DNA of 33,415 bases from a virus. Of this stretch, positions 15,635 through 23,438 are shown one piece after another. The position numbers and the translations under genes are program-made. Within the stretch, counting starts at the first letter, position 1, and each line of letters begins with the position of its first letter. Location: the IMG/VR virus record IMGVR_UViG_3300030419_001268, positions 1-33,415 of that record; one strand, 5' to 3'. A model generated the notes under the pieces. The model saw only the letters and a list, made by a program, of their open reading frames with translations. It was not told the DNA's origin and searched no databases.

Positions 15635-16055
15635 TTTATTTGAGTTATGGAAAGTAGACAGTGAAATTGATAGAAGTGAATTAGGTGAAGCATCTACAAC
15701 AATTCCAAAACTACACTACAAATATTATAAGCTATACTCTCAAGAAAGATTAACCTTGAGAAAGCTAGAGGCTGAATATAAAGTATTGTTCAAAGACAAA
15801 TGGGAATATTATCAAGGTAATATGTCTGAGGAAGATTTGAAAGAAAGAGAATGGGAACCATTTCCATTGAAAGTATTGAAGACTGACATAGACAAATACA
15901 TTGATAGTGATACAGATATAGTTAAGCATAATTATAAGATTGAATATCAAAAAGAAAAAATAGACTTTTTAGAAAGTGTTATAAGGTCTATTAATAATAG
16001 AGGGTTTCAAATAAAGAATGCAATCGATTGGGAAAAGTTTAAAGTCGGCATATAA
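15621..16055 (+). CDS. uvsY: Recombination mediator UvsY
   Basis: Loads the UvsX recombinase onto gp32-coated single-stranded DNA in recombination-dependent replication. From ATG 15621 it encodes 144 residues (T4: 137); GAAGGA at 15611–15616 supports this start over the longer frame at 15588. Typical features are LFELWKVDSEIDRSELGEAS at the N-terminus, HYKYYKLYSQERLTLRKLE, KWEYYQGNMS, and the C-terminal FLESVIRSINNRGFQIKNAI preceding DWEKFKVG. Gene order gp23–(gp3 region)–uvsY–uvsW is that of marine T4-like phages. It overlaps the methyltransferase gene by 38 bases. Confidence 0.93.
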   Translation: MQLDSLFELWKVDSEIDRSELGEASTTIPKLHYKYYKLYSQERLTLRKLEAEYKVLFKDKWEYYQGNMSEEDLKEREWEPFPLKVLKTDIDKYIDSDTDIVKHNYKIEYQKEKIDFLESVIRSINNRGFQIKNAIDWEKFKVGI

Positions 16056-16752
16056 AATATGTGAACCAGATTATACAGATGATCATGTTAAAGAGTTAGA
16101 TGATTTAATGATCAGAGTTAATTTTGGTAAACATGAAAAAGCTGATAGAGGTTCATACCAACATAACTACCATAGAGCATATGGAAAGTTATTAGGTGAG
16201 GATAGATATAAAATTAAAAACGTATTAGAGTGTGGCATATGGGTAGGTTTAGGCTTACTTACATGGGCACGATACTTTCCTAATTGTATGGTTGATGGTA
16301 TTGATAAAGAGTTTCAATGGGAACGTAAAATAAAAAGGTTGTTTGAGTTAGATGGTTCATATAAGCTAAGATTAAATTGGTGTGATACTACTAACTTAGA
16401 AATGGTCAGACGTCACTTCAATATAGAAAGATATGCTAAATACTACGATATTATCTTTGATGATGGTAATCACTTTGCAAGTGGTCAAAAGGCAACGTTG
16501 ATAAATTTATGGGATTATTTAAAACCAGGAGGTTGGTATTTCATAGAAGACATACATGAGAAATTTGAACCATGTGATAAGCTATTAGAGTTTATAGAAG
16601 ATTTAAGTAGCGAGGGACATGAAGTTGGATGGTTTGAATATCCTAATGATTTAAAAGTTAATTTTGATCCAGATAAATTTGCAGGTAGTATGCACACATC
16701 AAACTTAATAGCAATAAGAAAGAAATTTTTAACTAACACAGAGGAGGTATAA
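16018..16752 (+). CDS. Class I SAM-dependent methyltransferase
   Basis: A 244-residue Rossmann-fold methyltransferase. Motif I is VLECGIWVGLGLLTWARYF (about residues 69–87; a GxG-type glycine pair with the preceding acidic residue), followed by the acidic VDGIDKEF that should bind the SAM ribose. YYDIIFDDGNHF (about 142–153) and LKPGGWYFIEDIHE correspond to motifs IV and V. The DDGNHF and EDIH arrangement resembles sugar O-methyltransferases of the macrocin/CmcI type, where the Asp/His residues bind a metal ion. The substrate is unknown. It starts within uvsY and ends exactly at the next start codon, so it is translationally coupled. Confidence 0.75.
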   Translation: MQSIGKSLKSAYKICEPDYTDDHVKELDDLMIRVNFGKHEKADRGSYQHNYHRAYGKLLGEDRYKIKNVLECGIWVGLGLLTWARYFPNCMVDGIDKEFQWERKIKRLFELDGSYKLRLNWCDTTNLEMVRRHFNIERYAKYYDIIFDDGNHFASGQKATLINLWDYLKPGGWYFIEDIHEKFEPCDKLLEFIEDLSSEGHEVGWFEYPNDLKVNFDPDKFAGSMHTSNLIAIRKKFLTNTEEV

Positions 16753-17021
16753 TGAGTTGTGTTAAACATGCAATGTACGATTCTTTAGAACAAAAATTCG
16801 AAGCTGATCGTGCAAAAGCAATAGCTACTTTAGAATTATCATTTAACCATCCTGTAGCGATTGGAGAGCATCCAACACTATTAGATGATATGGCTAAACT
16901 GATAGGTGAGGTAGCACAAGCAGAAGAAAACTTAGCGGCACTTAGAGATAATTTTGGTCCGAAGGCAAAAAATTGGGATGAGCCATCTGAAAATCCTGAC
17001 GCAAGTTGGTTGAAGGATTAA
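16752..17021 (+). CDS. Small conserved hypothetical protein
   Basis: An 89-residue acidic helical protein without signal or membrane segment. MSCVKHAMYDSLEQKFEADR at the start and GEHPTLLDDMAKLIGEVAQAEE in the middle suggest a two-helix hairpin. I recall similar short proteins in marine T4-like phages but no function. The ATG overlaps the methyltransferase stop (TAATG) and is preceded by the strong GAGGAGG site at 16741–16747. Cysteine 3 and histidine 6 are the only obvious metal-binding candidates. Confidence 0.7.
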   Translation: MSCVKHAMYDSLEQKFEADRAKAIATLELSFNHPVAIGEHPTLLDDMAKLIGEVAQAEENLAALRDNFGPKAKNWDEPSENPDASWLKD

Positions 17022-17024
17022 TAA

Positions 17025-17177
17025 ATGACTGATTGGTGGTTATATATTTTAGGTATAATTGGTTTTGCAGGATGGATTTATATAATAATAAAAGGTGGTG
17101 GTGTACCTACTATATGGTCTGTCTATCAACCAGGTGAGATTAAATGGCCGAAGTGGAAGAGAAAACAGAAAAAGTAG
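17025..17177 (+). CDS. Short single-pass membrane protein
   Basis: A 50-residue frame: ATG at 17025, stop TAG at 17175–17177. It begins MTDWWLYILGIIGFAGWIYI, an almost continuous hydrophobic helix of about 20 residues, continues with a Gly-rich turn (KGGGVPTIW), and ends in a strongly basic tail (WPKWKRKQKK). This is the layout of a small inner-membrane protein with a cytoplasmic positive tail. AAGGA lies about 10 bases upstream. It starts 3 bases after the previous stop and overlaps the next gene by 34 bases, leaving no gap in the operon. Function unknown. Confidence 0.6.
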   Translation: MTDWWLYILGIIGFAGWIYIIIKGGGVPTIWSVYQPGEIKWPKWKRKQKK

Positions 17178-17455
17178 TAGAACAACTAAAGACAATATAT
17201 GATCCAGAGATACCAATTGATATAGTTGAACTAGGTCTTATATATGATATTACTTTTGAAGAAGACAAGTGTATGATCTTAATGACATTAACAAGTGCGT
17301 GGTGTCCTGTTGCTCAAGATATGCCTGTATGGGTTAAAGATGCTGCTATGAAAGTAGAAGGCATTGAGTCTTGTATTGTTGATGTTACATTTGAACCACC
17401 ATGGGGCCAAGATAAAATATCAGAAGCTGGGCAATTAGAATTAGGTATATTATAA
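17144..17455 (+). CDS. MIP18/SufT-family iron–sulfur assembly protein
   Basis: A 103-residue single-domain DUF59 (MIP18/SufT/PaaD) protein, a family that helps mature iron–sulfur proteins. Diagnostic segments are IYDPEIPIDIVELGLIYDI at 18–36, LTSAWCPVAQDMP around 49–61 with the conserved reactive Cys54, and a C-terminal FEPPWGQDKISEAGQLELG. The Cys and the DPEIP motif are intact, so activity is plausible. An AGGTGAG site lies 5 bases before the ATG. It may support iron–sulfur enzymes made during infection, such as the radical-SAM protein QueE encoded at 24021 (inference). Confidence 0.88.
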   Translation: MAEVEEKTEKVVEQLKTIYDPEIPIDIVELGLIYDITFEEDKCMILMTLTSAWCPVAQDMPVWVKDAAMKVEGIESCIVDVTFEPPWGQDKISEAGQLELGIL

Positions 17456-18084
17456 TGAAGATAGGTGTGACTGGTTCTTTAGGTGGAATAGGTAAAGCGT
17501 TTTGTAAGTTACTTGATGAACGAGGAATAGACTATTGTGAATTGACTGAAGATATTTCAACAGCAGTAGGACAAGAAAGAATTATTGAACAATTAGAAGA
17601 CGAAGATTGTGATATGTTTTTTAATAATGCAAATGATCATAGTGGTGCTTATCAAAGCCAGATTCAATTATTGTATAAAGCCTGGGACATATTTAAATTT
17701 AAAAAAAGTAAAATAATATGTACAAGTTCTTTGAGTCCCGACGTAGAAAAATTACAAGATGAAATCCCTCCAATGGATAAAGGAACAGGAACACTTGGTT
17801 ATGATACTTATAAACATGGTTTAGACTATGCTTGCAAACAATTGAATACTTTTTCTTATATGAGTCTTGATTATAAATGTAAGGTGATAAACATTAGACC
17901 AGGTTTAGTAGACACCGACTCTACTAGTGATGAAAATTATAAATTTTATCCTTTACCCAAAAGACCACACGCCCATAAAATGGATCCTAACTATCTTGCT
18001 GGTGTTATATTATGGACGATAGAACAACCAGAACACATTATGTCAATAACAATTGCGGATGATCAACTTGCTAACAGTCAGTAA
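17455..18084 (+). CDS. Short-chain dehydrogenase/reductase
   Basis: A 209-residue NAD(P)-binding Rossmann protein. TGSLGGIG at residues 6–13 is the dinucleotide loop, NNAN at 57–60 corresponds to the NNAG motif, and the catalytic pair is the serine in CTSS (90–92) with Tyr116 and Lys120 in YDTYK. INIRPGLVDT around 146–155 is the usual post-catalytic segment. It is short for the family (about 250), missing part of the C-terminal substrate loop. The substrate is unknown. The start overlaps the upstream stop (TAATG), and the 3' end overlaps uvsW by about 26 bases. Confidence 0.85.
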   Translation: MKIGVTGSLGGIGKAFCKLLDERGIDYCELTEDISTAVGQERIIEQLEDEDCDMFFNNANDHSGAYQSQIQLLYKAWDIFKFKKSKIICTSSLSPDVEKLQDEIPPMDKGTGTLGYDTYKHGLDYACKQLNTFSYMSLDYKCKVINIRPGLVDTDSTSDENYKFYPLPKRPHAHKMDPNYLAGVILWTIEQPEHIMSITIADDQLANSQ

Positions 18085-19510
18085 ATTAGATGATGTATAT
18101 TTAAAAGTAGATTGTGATCCTGGTACAAGTCAGGAGCTGAGTGACTACTTTACTTTCACTGTTCCAGGTGCGAGGTTCATGCCTCAGGTTCAAAATAGAT
18201 TTTGGGATGGTAAGATTCGTTTGTATAACCAAATGACTAAACAAATATATTTTGGTTTATATCCTAAGATAGAAGAGTTTTGTAAACAAAGAGATTACAA
18301 ACTAAACATTGAAGAAGATAGATCATTTTATCAAACTGAGTTTGCTCTAAAAGAAGTAGATGATCTTGCTAAGAGTATAAGATTGCCTAAAAAATATACA
18401 CCAAGAGATTACCAAAAGAAAGCTATTGCTCATGCAATAAGAAACAAAAGATGTCTTCTTCTGTCTCCCACAGCATCTGGTAAATCACTTATCATTTACA
18501 TGCTTAGTAGATGGTATCCAGCAAACAAACTTATTATTGTTCCTACTACAGCATTGGTTCATCAGATGGCTTCAGACTTTGAAGACTATGGTTATGAAGA
18601 TAAAGTACATAAGATAACTGCTGGTGAAGATAAAGATTCGTTTAGTGAAATTACAGTTACTACATGGCAGTCAGTATATAAGATGCCAAAGAAATGGTTT
18701 CAAAAATTTGGTGTTGTAATAGGAGATGAAGCTCATCTTTTCAAAGCTAAGTCTTTGGTAAATATTATGACAAAGCTAACACAATGTCCATGGAGATTTG
18801 GTTTTACTGGAACATTAGATGGTACATTAACACATAAGTTAGTATTAGAAGGATTGTTTGGTCCTGTTGAAAAAGTAACAACAACAGCAGACCTTATTAA
18901 AAGCGAACATTTATCTAAGTTTAAGATAAATATTATTACACTAAAGTATTCTGAACAAACACGTAGCCAATTAAGACGTGCAAAGTATCAAGATGAAATT
19001 GATTTCCTAGTTAGAAGTGATGCACGTAATAGGTTCATTCGTAATTTATGTATGAGCTTAGAAGGTAACACATTAGCATTATTTAATTTTGTTGACAAGC
19101 ATGGTAAAGTATTATACAATATGATGCAAGATGCTAAGAGGCCCGTGTTCTTTGTCCATGGAGGAGTGAAGGGAGAAGATAGAGACGAGATAAGGCAAAT
19201 TGTTGAAAAGCAAAAGAACTCAATTATTGTGGCATCATACGGTACTTTCAGTACTGGTGTTAACATTCGCAATTTGCATAATATCGTGTTCGCCAGTCCA
19301 AGTAAGTCAAGAGTGCGAAATCTACAGTCAATTGGACGGGGACTTCGAACAGCAGACGGTAAAGATGAAGCTCGTTTGTTCGACTTGGTAGATGATTTAA
19401 GATATAAAAGTTGGAAGAATTATTCTATAGAACATTTTGGAGAAAGATTAAAAGTTTATAATGAAGAAGAGTTTCCGTATAAGATATACAAGGTAGACCT
19501 TAAGGAGTAA
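18059..19510 (+). CDS. uvsW: UvsW-type DNA/RNA helicase
   Basis: Superfamily 2 helicase that remodels replication forks and R-loops, switching T4 from origin- to recombination-dependent replication. From ATG 18059 it has 483 residues; a TTG two codons earlier is the alternative start, and neither has a strong ribosome site. Walker A is SPTASGKS (136–143) and DEAH is at 223–226; FGFTGTLDG gives motif III, and SIGRGLRTADGK motif VI. The N-terminal 100 residues hold the UvsW DNA-binding domain with RFWDGKIRLYN. It overlaps the dehydrogenase by 26 bases, which makes translational coupling likely. Confidence 0.95.
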   Translation: MINLLTVSKLDDVYLKVDCDPGTSQELSDYFTFTVPGARFMPQVQNRFWDGKIRLYNQMTKQIYFGLYPKIEEFCKQRDYKLNIEEDRSFYQTEFALKEVDDLAKSIRLPKKYTPRDYQKKAIAHAIRNKRCLLLSPTASGKSLIIYMLSRWYPANKLIIVPTTALVHQMASDFEDYGYEDKVHKITAGEDKDSFSEITVTTWQSVYKMPKKWFQKFGVVIGDEAHLFKAKSLVNIMTKLTQCPWRFGFTGTLDGTLTHKLVLEGLFGPVEKVTTTADLIKSEHLSKFKINIITLKYSEQTRSQLRRAKYQDEIDFLVRSDARNRFIRNLCMSLEGNTLALFNFVDKHGKVLYNMMQDAKRPVFFVHGGVKGEDRDEIRQIVEKQKNSIIVASYGTFSTGVNIRNLHNIVFASPSKSRVRNLQSIGRGLRTADGKDEARLFDLVDDLRYKSWKNYSIEHFGERLKVYNEEEFPYKIYKVDLKE

Positions 19511-19512
19511 AA

Positions 19513-19929
19513 ATGCAGTACGCAGTTTTCAAATTAATGAACGGTGATGAGATCATAGCTAAGGTTATAGATCAAAATAAAGAAACAATTAAGCTATATC
19601 ATCCTGTACAAATTCATAGACATATGTCACCTATCGGACATGAAATGATTCGCTGCTCGTATTGGATGTTGTTTAATAAAAGTCCTGAGGTTATAATAGA
19701 GAGACAAAATATAATAACACACGCTGAAGACGTTAATAATAATGTGATAAAACATTATGAGTTTTTTTTGAAGCATGCAGACCATCAAGAATTAGATCAC
19801 GATATGGGTGACATTGTTGAGGCTGCTGAACAGGAGTATAAAAGAAGAATGAAAAAATATGATGAGATAGAAGCAAAAGTAGATGAAGTAGATTTATTAA
19901 CAACACCAGCTAACACTACTATTCATTAA
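19513..19929 (+). CDS. Putative Sm/Hfq-fold protein
   Basis: A 138-residue protein whose first 60 residues look like an Sm barrel: QYAVFKLMNGDEIIAKVI, then ETIKLYHPVQIHR, the pattern of an Sm1 strand-turn followed by the next strand. The remainder is charged and helical (EAAEQEYKRRMKKYDEIEAKV near 105–125) with a disordered tail. Short Sm-like proteins occur in marine T4-like phages, but their role is not established; RNA binding is only inferred. It starts 2 bases after the uvsW stop behind a GGAG site and lies directly before gp55. Confidence 0.5.
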   Translation: MQYAVFKLMNGDEIIAKVIDQNKETIKLYHPVQIHRHMSPIGHEMIRCSYWMLFNKSPEVIIERQNIITHAEDVNNNVIKHYEFFLKHADHQELDHDMGDIVEAAEQEYKRRMKKYDEIEAKVDEVDLLTTPANTTIH

Positions 19930-19931
19930 CC

Positions 19932-20474
19932 ATGGCACATTATGTAGACAATAAACTACTCTACCAGGTTATGGTTCAGTACAAACAAGCAGTGAAAGAA
20001 GCAGAGGAGACAGATGATCCACCTCCAGTAGTACCCGATCTAGTTGGAGCAGCATTACTTAAAATAGCAAATAGATTATCAACTAAACCTAACTTTATAA
20101 ACTATACGTTTAGAGAAGAAATGGTTAGTGATGGTATAGAAAATTGTATAAATTATATCAACAATTTTGATCCAGAAAAATCTAAAAACCCATTTGCATA
20201 TTTCACACAGATAATTTATTATGCATTCTTACGAAGGATTCAAAAAGAGAAGAAGCAACTATACATTAAACACAAAGCAATTGAAAACTTTCAAGCGTTT
20301 GATGAATTTGTAGATCCTATAGATGGTTCTCGTATAATGGCTGACCCCCATCAATATGAACCAACAGAATACATGAAAGACTTTGTTGCAAGTTTTGAAG
20401 CAAAGGAAAAACAATCTAGTAAGAAAAAAGAAGCCCCGCCTAGAGGAGTGGAGAATTTTTATAAGGAGAAATAA
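19932..20474 (+). CDS. gp55: Late-transcription sigma factor gp55
   Basis: Divergent sigma-70 family factor that recognises the TATAAATA late promoters found at several points of this window, activated by the gp45 sliding clamp. It has 180 residues (T4: 185). Typical segments are NRLSTKPNFINYTFREEMVSD-type sequence around 48–68, IENCINYINNFDPEK, and the sigma region-2-like NPFAYFTQIIYYAFLRRIQKEKK (about 86–108). The C-terminus is Lys/Glu-rich, followed by a gp45-binding-like tail. Upstream sits uvsW with the Sm-like gene, downstream gp47, as in marine T4-like phages. Confidence 0.93.
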   Translation: MAHYVDNKLLYQVMVQYKQAVKEAEETDDPPPVVPDLVGAALLKIANRLSTKPNFINYTFREEMVSDGIENCINYINNFDPEKSKNPFAYFTQIIYYAFLRRIQKEKKQLYIKHKAIENFQAFDEFVDPIDGSRIMADPHQYEPTEYMKDFVASFEAKEKQSSKKKEAPPRGVENFYKEK

Positions 20475-20476
20475 AA

Positions 20477-21538
20477 GTGAAGGTCGCATTAGTAACCGAT
20501 TTACATTTTGGTGCTCGTAATGATAATTTAAAAGTGGCAGCACACCAAAAGAAATTTTATGATGAAGTATTTTTTCCATATCTAAAAGAACATAACATTA
20601 AAGAAGTTATTGATCTTGGAGACACCTTTGATCGAAGAAGGTATATTTCATTCACATCATTAAAAGCTGCAAAGGCTATGTTCTTTGATCCATTAGCCGA
20701 GAACGGAATCAAGACACATATGATTGTAGGTAACCATGATGCAGTCTATAAAAATACAATTGAGTTGAATTCCATATATTTGTTATTGCAAGAGTATTAT
20801 AATGTAATTGAATATGAAAAACCTACTGATGTACAAATAGGTGGTTGTGATATTCTTATGTTACCTTGGATATGTCTTGGTAACTATCAAGAGACTATGG
20901 ATAAAATAAACAATACAAAATCTCAAATTGTTATGTCACATCTTGAGTTAAAGGGGTTTGAATTTATGAGAGGTCATATCATGCATGATGGTATGGACCA
21001 CAAAGTATTTGATAAGTTTGATATGGTATGTTCAGGACACTATCATCATAAATCAACAGAAGGTAATATAAATTACTTAGGTACACCATATGAATTGACA
21101 TGGATGGATTATGAAGATCCGAAAGGATTTCATGTTTTTGATACGGAAACAAGAGAGTTGACTAGAGTACTAAACCCATATAAGATGTTTCATAAGTTAT
21201 GGTATGATGACCAGAATATGGACTTTGATGACATAGCTAAAATAGATTTCGATCAGTATAAAGATTCGTTTATAAAAGTAATCATTAAGAACAAAACCAA
21301 TCCTTATATGTTTGATAGTTATATTGAACGACTAGAAAAAAATGAATTGATCAACTTACAGATTGTTGAAGATCATTTGAATCTAGATTTAGAAGACACA
21401 GATGATATTATTAACGAGGCTGAGGACACTGTTACTATATTAGACAAATATGTAGATGGTTTGGAAATTAGTGCAGACAAAGACAAAGTTAAGACGTTGA
21501 TGAGAGAATTATATAATGAGGCTTTATCTATAGCATGA
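20477..21538 (+). CDS. gp47: Recombination nuclease subunit gp47 (Mre11/SbcD-like)
   Basis: Metallophosphatase subunit of the gp46/gp47 complex that resects DNA ends for recombination and degrades host DNA. 353 residues (T4: 339). All five phosphoesterase motifs are present: DLHFG at 8–12, GDTFD at 48–52, GNHD at 85–88, the SHLEL His155, and GHYH at 187–190. The start is GTG at 20477, preceded by AAGGAG. Its stop overlaps the ATG of gp46 (ATGA), so the two subunits are translationally coupled. Confidence 0.97.
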   Translation: MKVALVTDLHFGARNDNLKVAAHQKKFYDEVFFPYLKEHNIKEVIDLGDTFDRRRYISFTSLKAAKAMFFDPLAENGIKTHMIVGNHDAVYKNTIELNSIYLLLQEYYNVIEYEKPTDVQIGGCDILMLPWICLGNYQETMDKINNTKSQIVMSHLELKGFEFMRGHIMHDGMDHKVFDKFDMVCSGHYHHKSTEGNINYLGTPYELTWMDYEDPKGFHVFDTETRELTRVLNPYKMFHKLWYDDQNMDFDDIAKIDFDQYKDSFIKVIIKNKTNPYMFDSYIERLEKNELINLQIVEDHLNLDLEDTDDIINEAEDTVTILDKYVDGLEISADKDKVKTLMRELYNEALSIA

Positions 21539-23244
21539 TTAATTTTAATAAGATTAGATGGAAAAATTTTCTATCGTATGGTAACCATTGGACAGAAGTA
21601 AATTTAAATCAGAATAAATCAACATTGGTTATTGGAGAGAATGGAGCTGGCAAGTCGACTGTTCTTGATGCGCTTACATTTGTTTTATATAACAAACCAT
21701 TCAGAAAAGTAACAGTACAGCAATTGATCAATTCGATTAATGATAATCATATGGAAGTTGAAGTTGAGTTTAATATTGGTAAAAATAACTACAAAGTAGT
21801 TAGAGGTCAAAAGCCTAGAAAGTTTGAAGTATATTCAAACGGTGAGATGTTAAACCAAGAAGCTCATGCAAAAGATTATCAAGAAGTATTAGAAAAAAAT
21901 ATATTGAAACTTAATCATAAAAGTTTTTGTCAGGTTGTGGTATTGGGTAGCTCTTCTTTTATTCCTTTCATGCAGCTACCCAACAACCATAGAAAAGAAG
22001 TTATTGAGGACCTACTTGACATAGGTATATTTTCTATTATGAGTACTCTGTTAAAAGATAAAGCAAGTTCTAATAGAAGATTGTTAGGTGAAGTAAGTGC
22101 TAGCATTACATTGCTTGATGCACAAATAGATATGCAAAAAGAATATATTGAAAAGATGGTTCAGAAGAAAGATGAATTGATTCAAGAAAAAGAAGAAGCA
22201 ATTGAAAAGCTAACTAATACAAATGGTCTTTTGGATTTGAACTTAGCTGATGAAGAAGAAAAGTTATTTAAGTTACGTAAAGAAGTACGAGATGAAGAAA
22301 AGATAAGAAAGAAATTAAATCAATTACATAACTTAGATGAAAAGATTGGTGAGAAGGTTAAACGATTAAGAAAAGAGATTGAGTTCTTTCATTCACATGA
22401 TGATTGTCCAACTTGTAATCAAACAATTGACGAAGAGTTTAAACAACATTCGATATCAAGTAAAGAAGATACTATCAATGAATGTAATGAAGGGTTTGAT
22501 AAATTAGAAACTGAGATAACAGAGACTCAAGACAGTGTTAATCATATTGTAGAAGTATGGAAAGATATTGATAAAGTAAATCAATTAATTAACAATCTTA
22601 AATCAGAGATCAATGCTAACCAATCTGTTATAGATTCATTACAAAATGATATCAATAGAGCTGGAGAAGAAAATATTGATGAGGAAAGAAAAAAGATTAC
22701 TGATCTGAATAAAAGAAAGGGCAGTGAAGAAGAAGAGAAGAAAACATTATCAGATACACAAGAGGTATTTAATATTGCTACAACATTATTAAAAGATACA
22801 GGAATAAAATCTAGAATTATTAAACAATATGTTCCAGTAATGAACAAGTTAATTAATAAGTACTTAGCAGCAATGGATTTCTTTGTACAGTTTGAGTTAG
22901 ATGAAAACTTTAACGAAGTAATTAAGTCTAGGTTTAGAGATGAATTTACTTATGCATCTTTTAGTGAAGGTGAGAAGATGAGAATTGATCTTTCATTATT
23001 GTTTACTTGGAGAGCAATTGCTAAGTTGAAGAATAGTGCAAGCACAAACTTATTAATTATGGATGAAGTATTTGATAGTAGTTTAGATGTTAGTGGTACA
23101 GATGAGTTCTTAAAAATAATAAATGACTTGACTTTAGATACAAATGTGTTTATAATAAGTCATAAAACAGATCAACTAGTAGATAAATTCACTAACGTAA
23201 TACGATTTGAGAAACATCAAAACTTTAGCAGGATGGTAGCATGA
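21535..23244 (+). CDS. gp46: Recombination endonuclease subunit gp46 (Rad50/SbcC-like)
   Basis: SMC-like ATPase partner of gp47. It has 569 residues (T4: 560). Walker A GENGAGKST is at 34–42; a long coiled coil follows from about 175 to 410, interrupted by the zinc hook CPTC at 291–294. The ABC signature is SEGEKMRID and Walker B is LLIMDEVFD, both in the C-terminal lobe. The coiled coils are Lys/Glu-rich. The gene is coupled to gp47 and to the small gene that follows, both by ATGA overlaps. Confidence 0.97.
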   Translation: MINFNKIRWKNFLSYGNHWTEVNLNQNKSTLVIGENGAGKSTVLDALTFVLYNKPFRKVTVQQLINSINDNHMEVEVEFNIGKNNYKVVRGQKPRKFEVYSNGEMLNQEAHAKDYQEVLEKNILKLNHKSFCQVVVLGSSSFIPFMQLPNNHRKEVIEDLLDIGIFSIMSTLLKDKASSNRRLLGEVSASITLLDAQIDMQKEYIEKMVQKKDELIQEKEEAIEKLTNTNGLLDLNLADEEEKLFKLRKEVRDEEKIRKKLNQLHNLDEKIGEKVKRLRKEIEFFHSHDDCPTCNQTIDEEFKQHSISSKEDTINECNEGFDKLETEITETQDSVNHIVEVWKDIDKVNQLINNLKSEINANQSVIDSLQNDINRAGEENIDEERKKITDLNKRKGSEEEEKKTLSDTQEVFNIATTLLKDTGIKSRIIKQYVPVMNKLINKYLAAMDFFVQFELDENFNEVIKSRFRDEFTYASFSEGEKMRIDLSLLFTWRAIAKLKNSASTNLLIMDEVFDSSLDVSGTDEFLKIINDLTLDTNVFIISHKTDQLVDKFTNVIRFEKHQNFSRMVA

Positions 23245-23438
23245 GAAAATTTCATTTTACAGACGGAAAGATAAACGCAACAGTCGAAGCACTTGGTTAT
23301 AAAAGAGCTGTTAAAGACTTTCAAAGTACACCAGAAGGTAAGGGACTAAAAGAAGTAACTGTTACATGGACAACTAAAAGAGGTAAAGAAGTGGTAGATG
23401 TTCAACCACTACCAATGAAGACCAGAGGTAGATGGTAA
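23241..23438 (+). CDS. Small basic hypothetical protein
   Basis: A 65-residue basic protein: HFTDGKINATVEALGYKRA, then EVTVTWTTKRGKEVVDVQP. The short alternating strands suggest a compact beta structure, and the many Lys/Arg residues could bind nucleic acid, but I do not recognise it. The ATG overlaps the gp46 stop (ATGA) and its own stop overlaps the deformylase start (TAATG), so it is read as part of a coupled operon between recombination and metabolic genes. Confidence 0.65.
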   Translation: MRKFHFTDGKINATVEALGYKRAVKDFQSTPEGKGLKEVTVTWTTKRGKEVVDVQPLPMKTRGRW

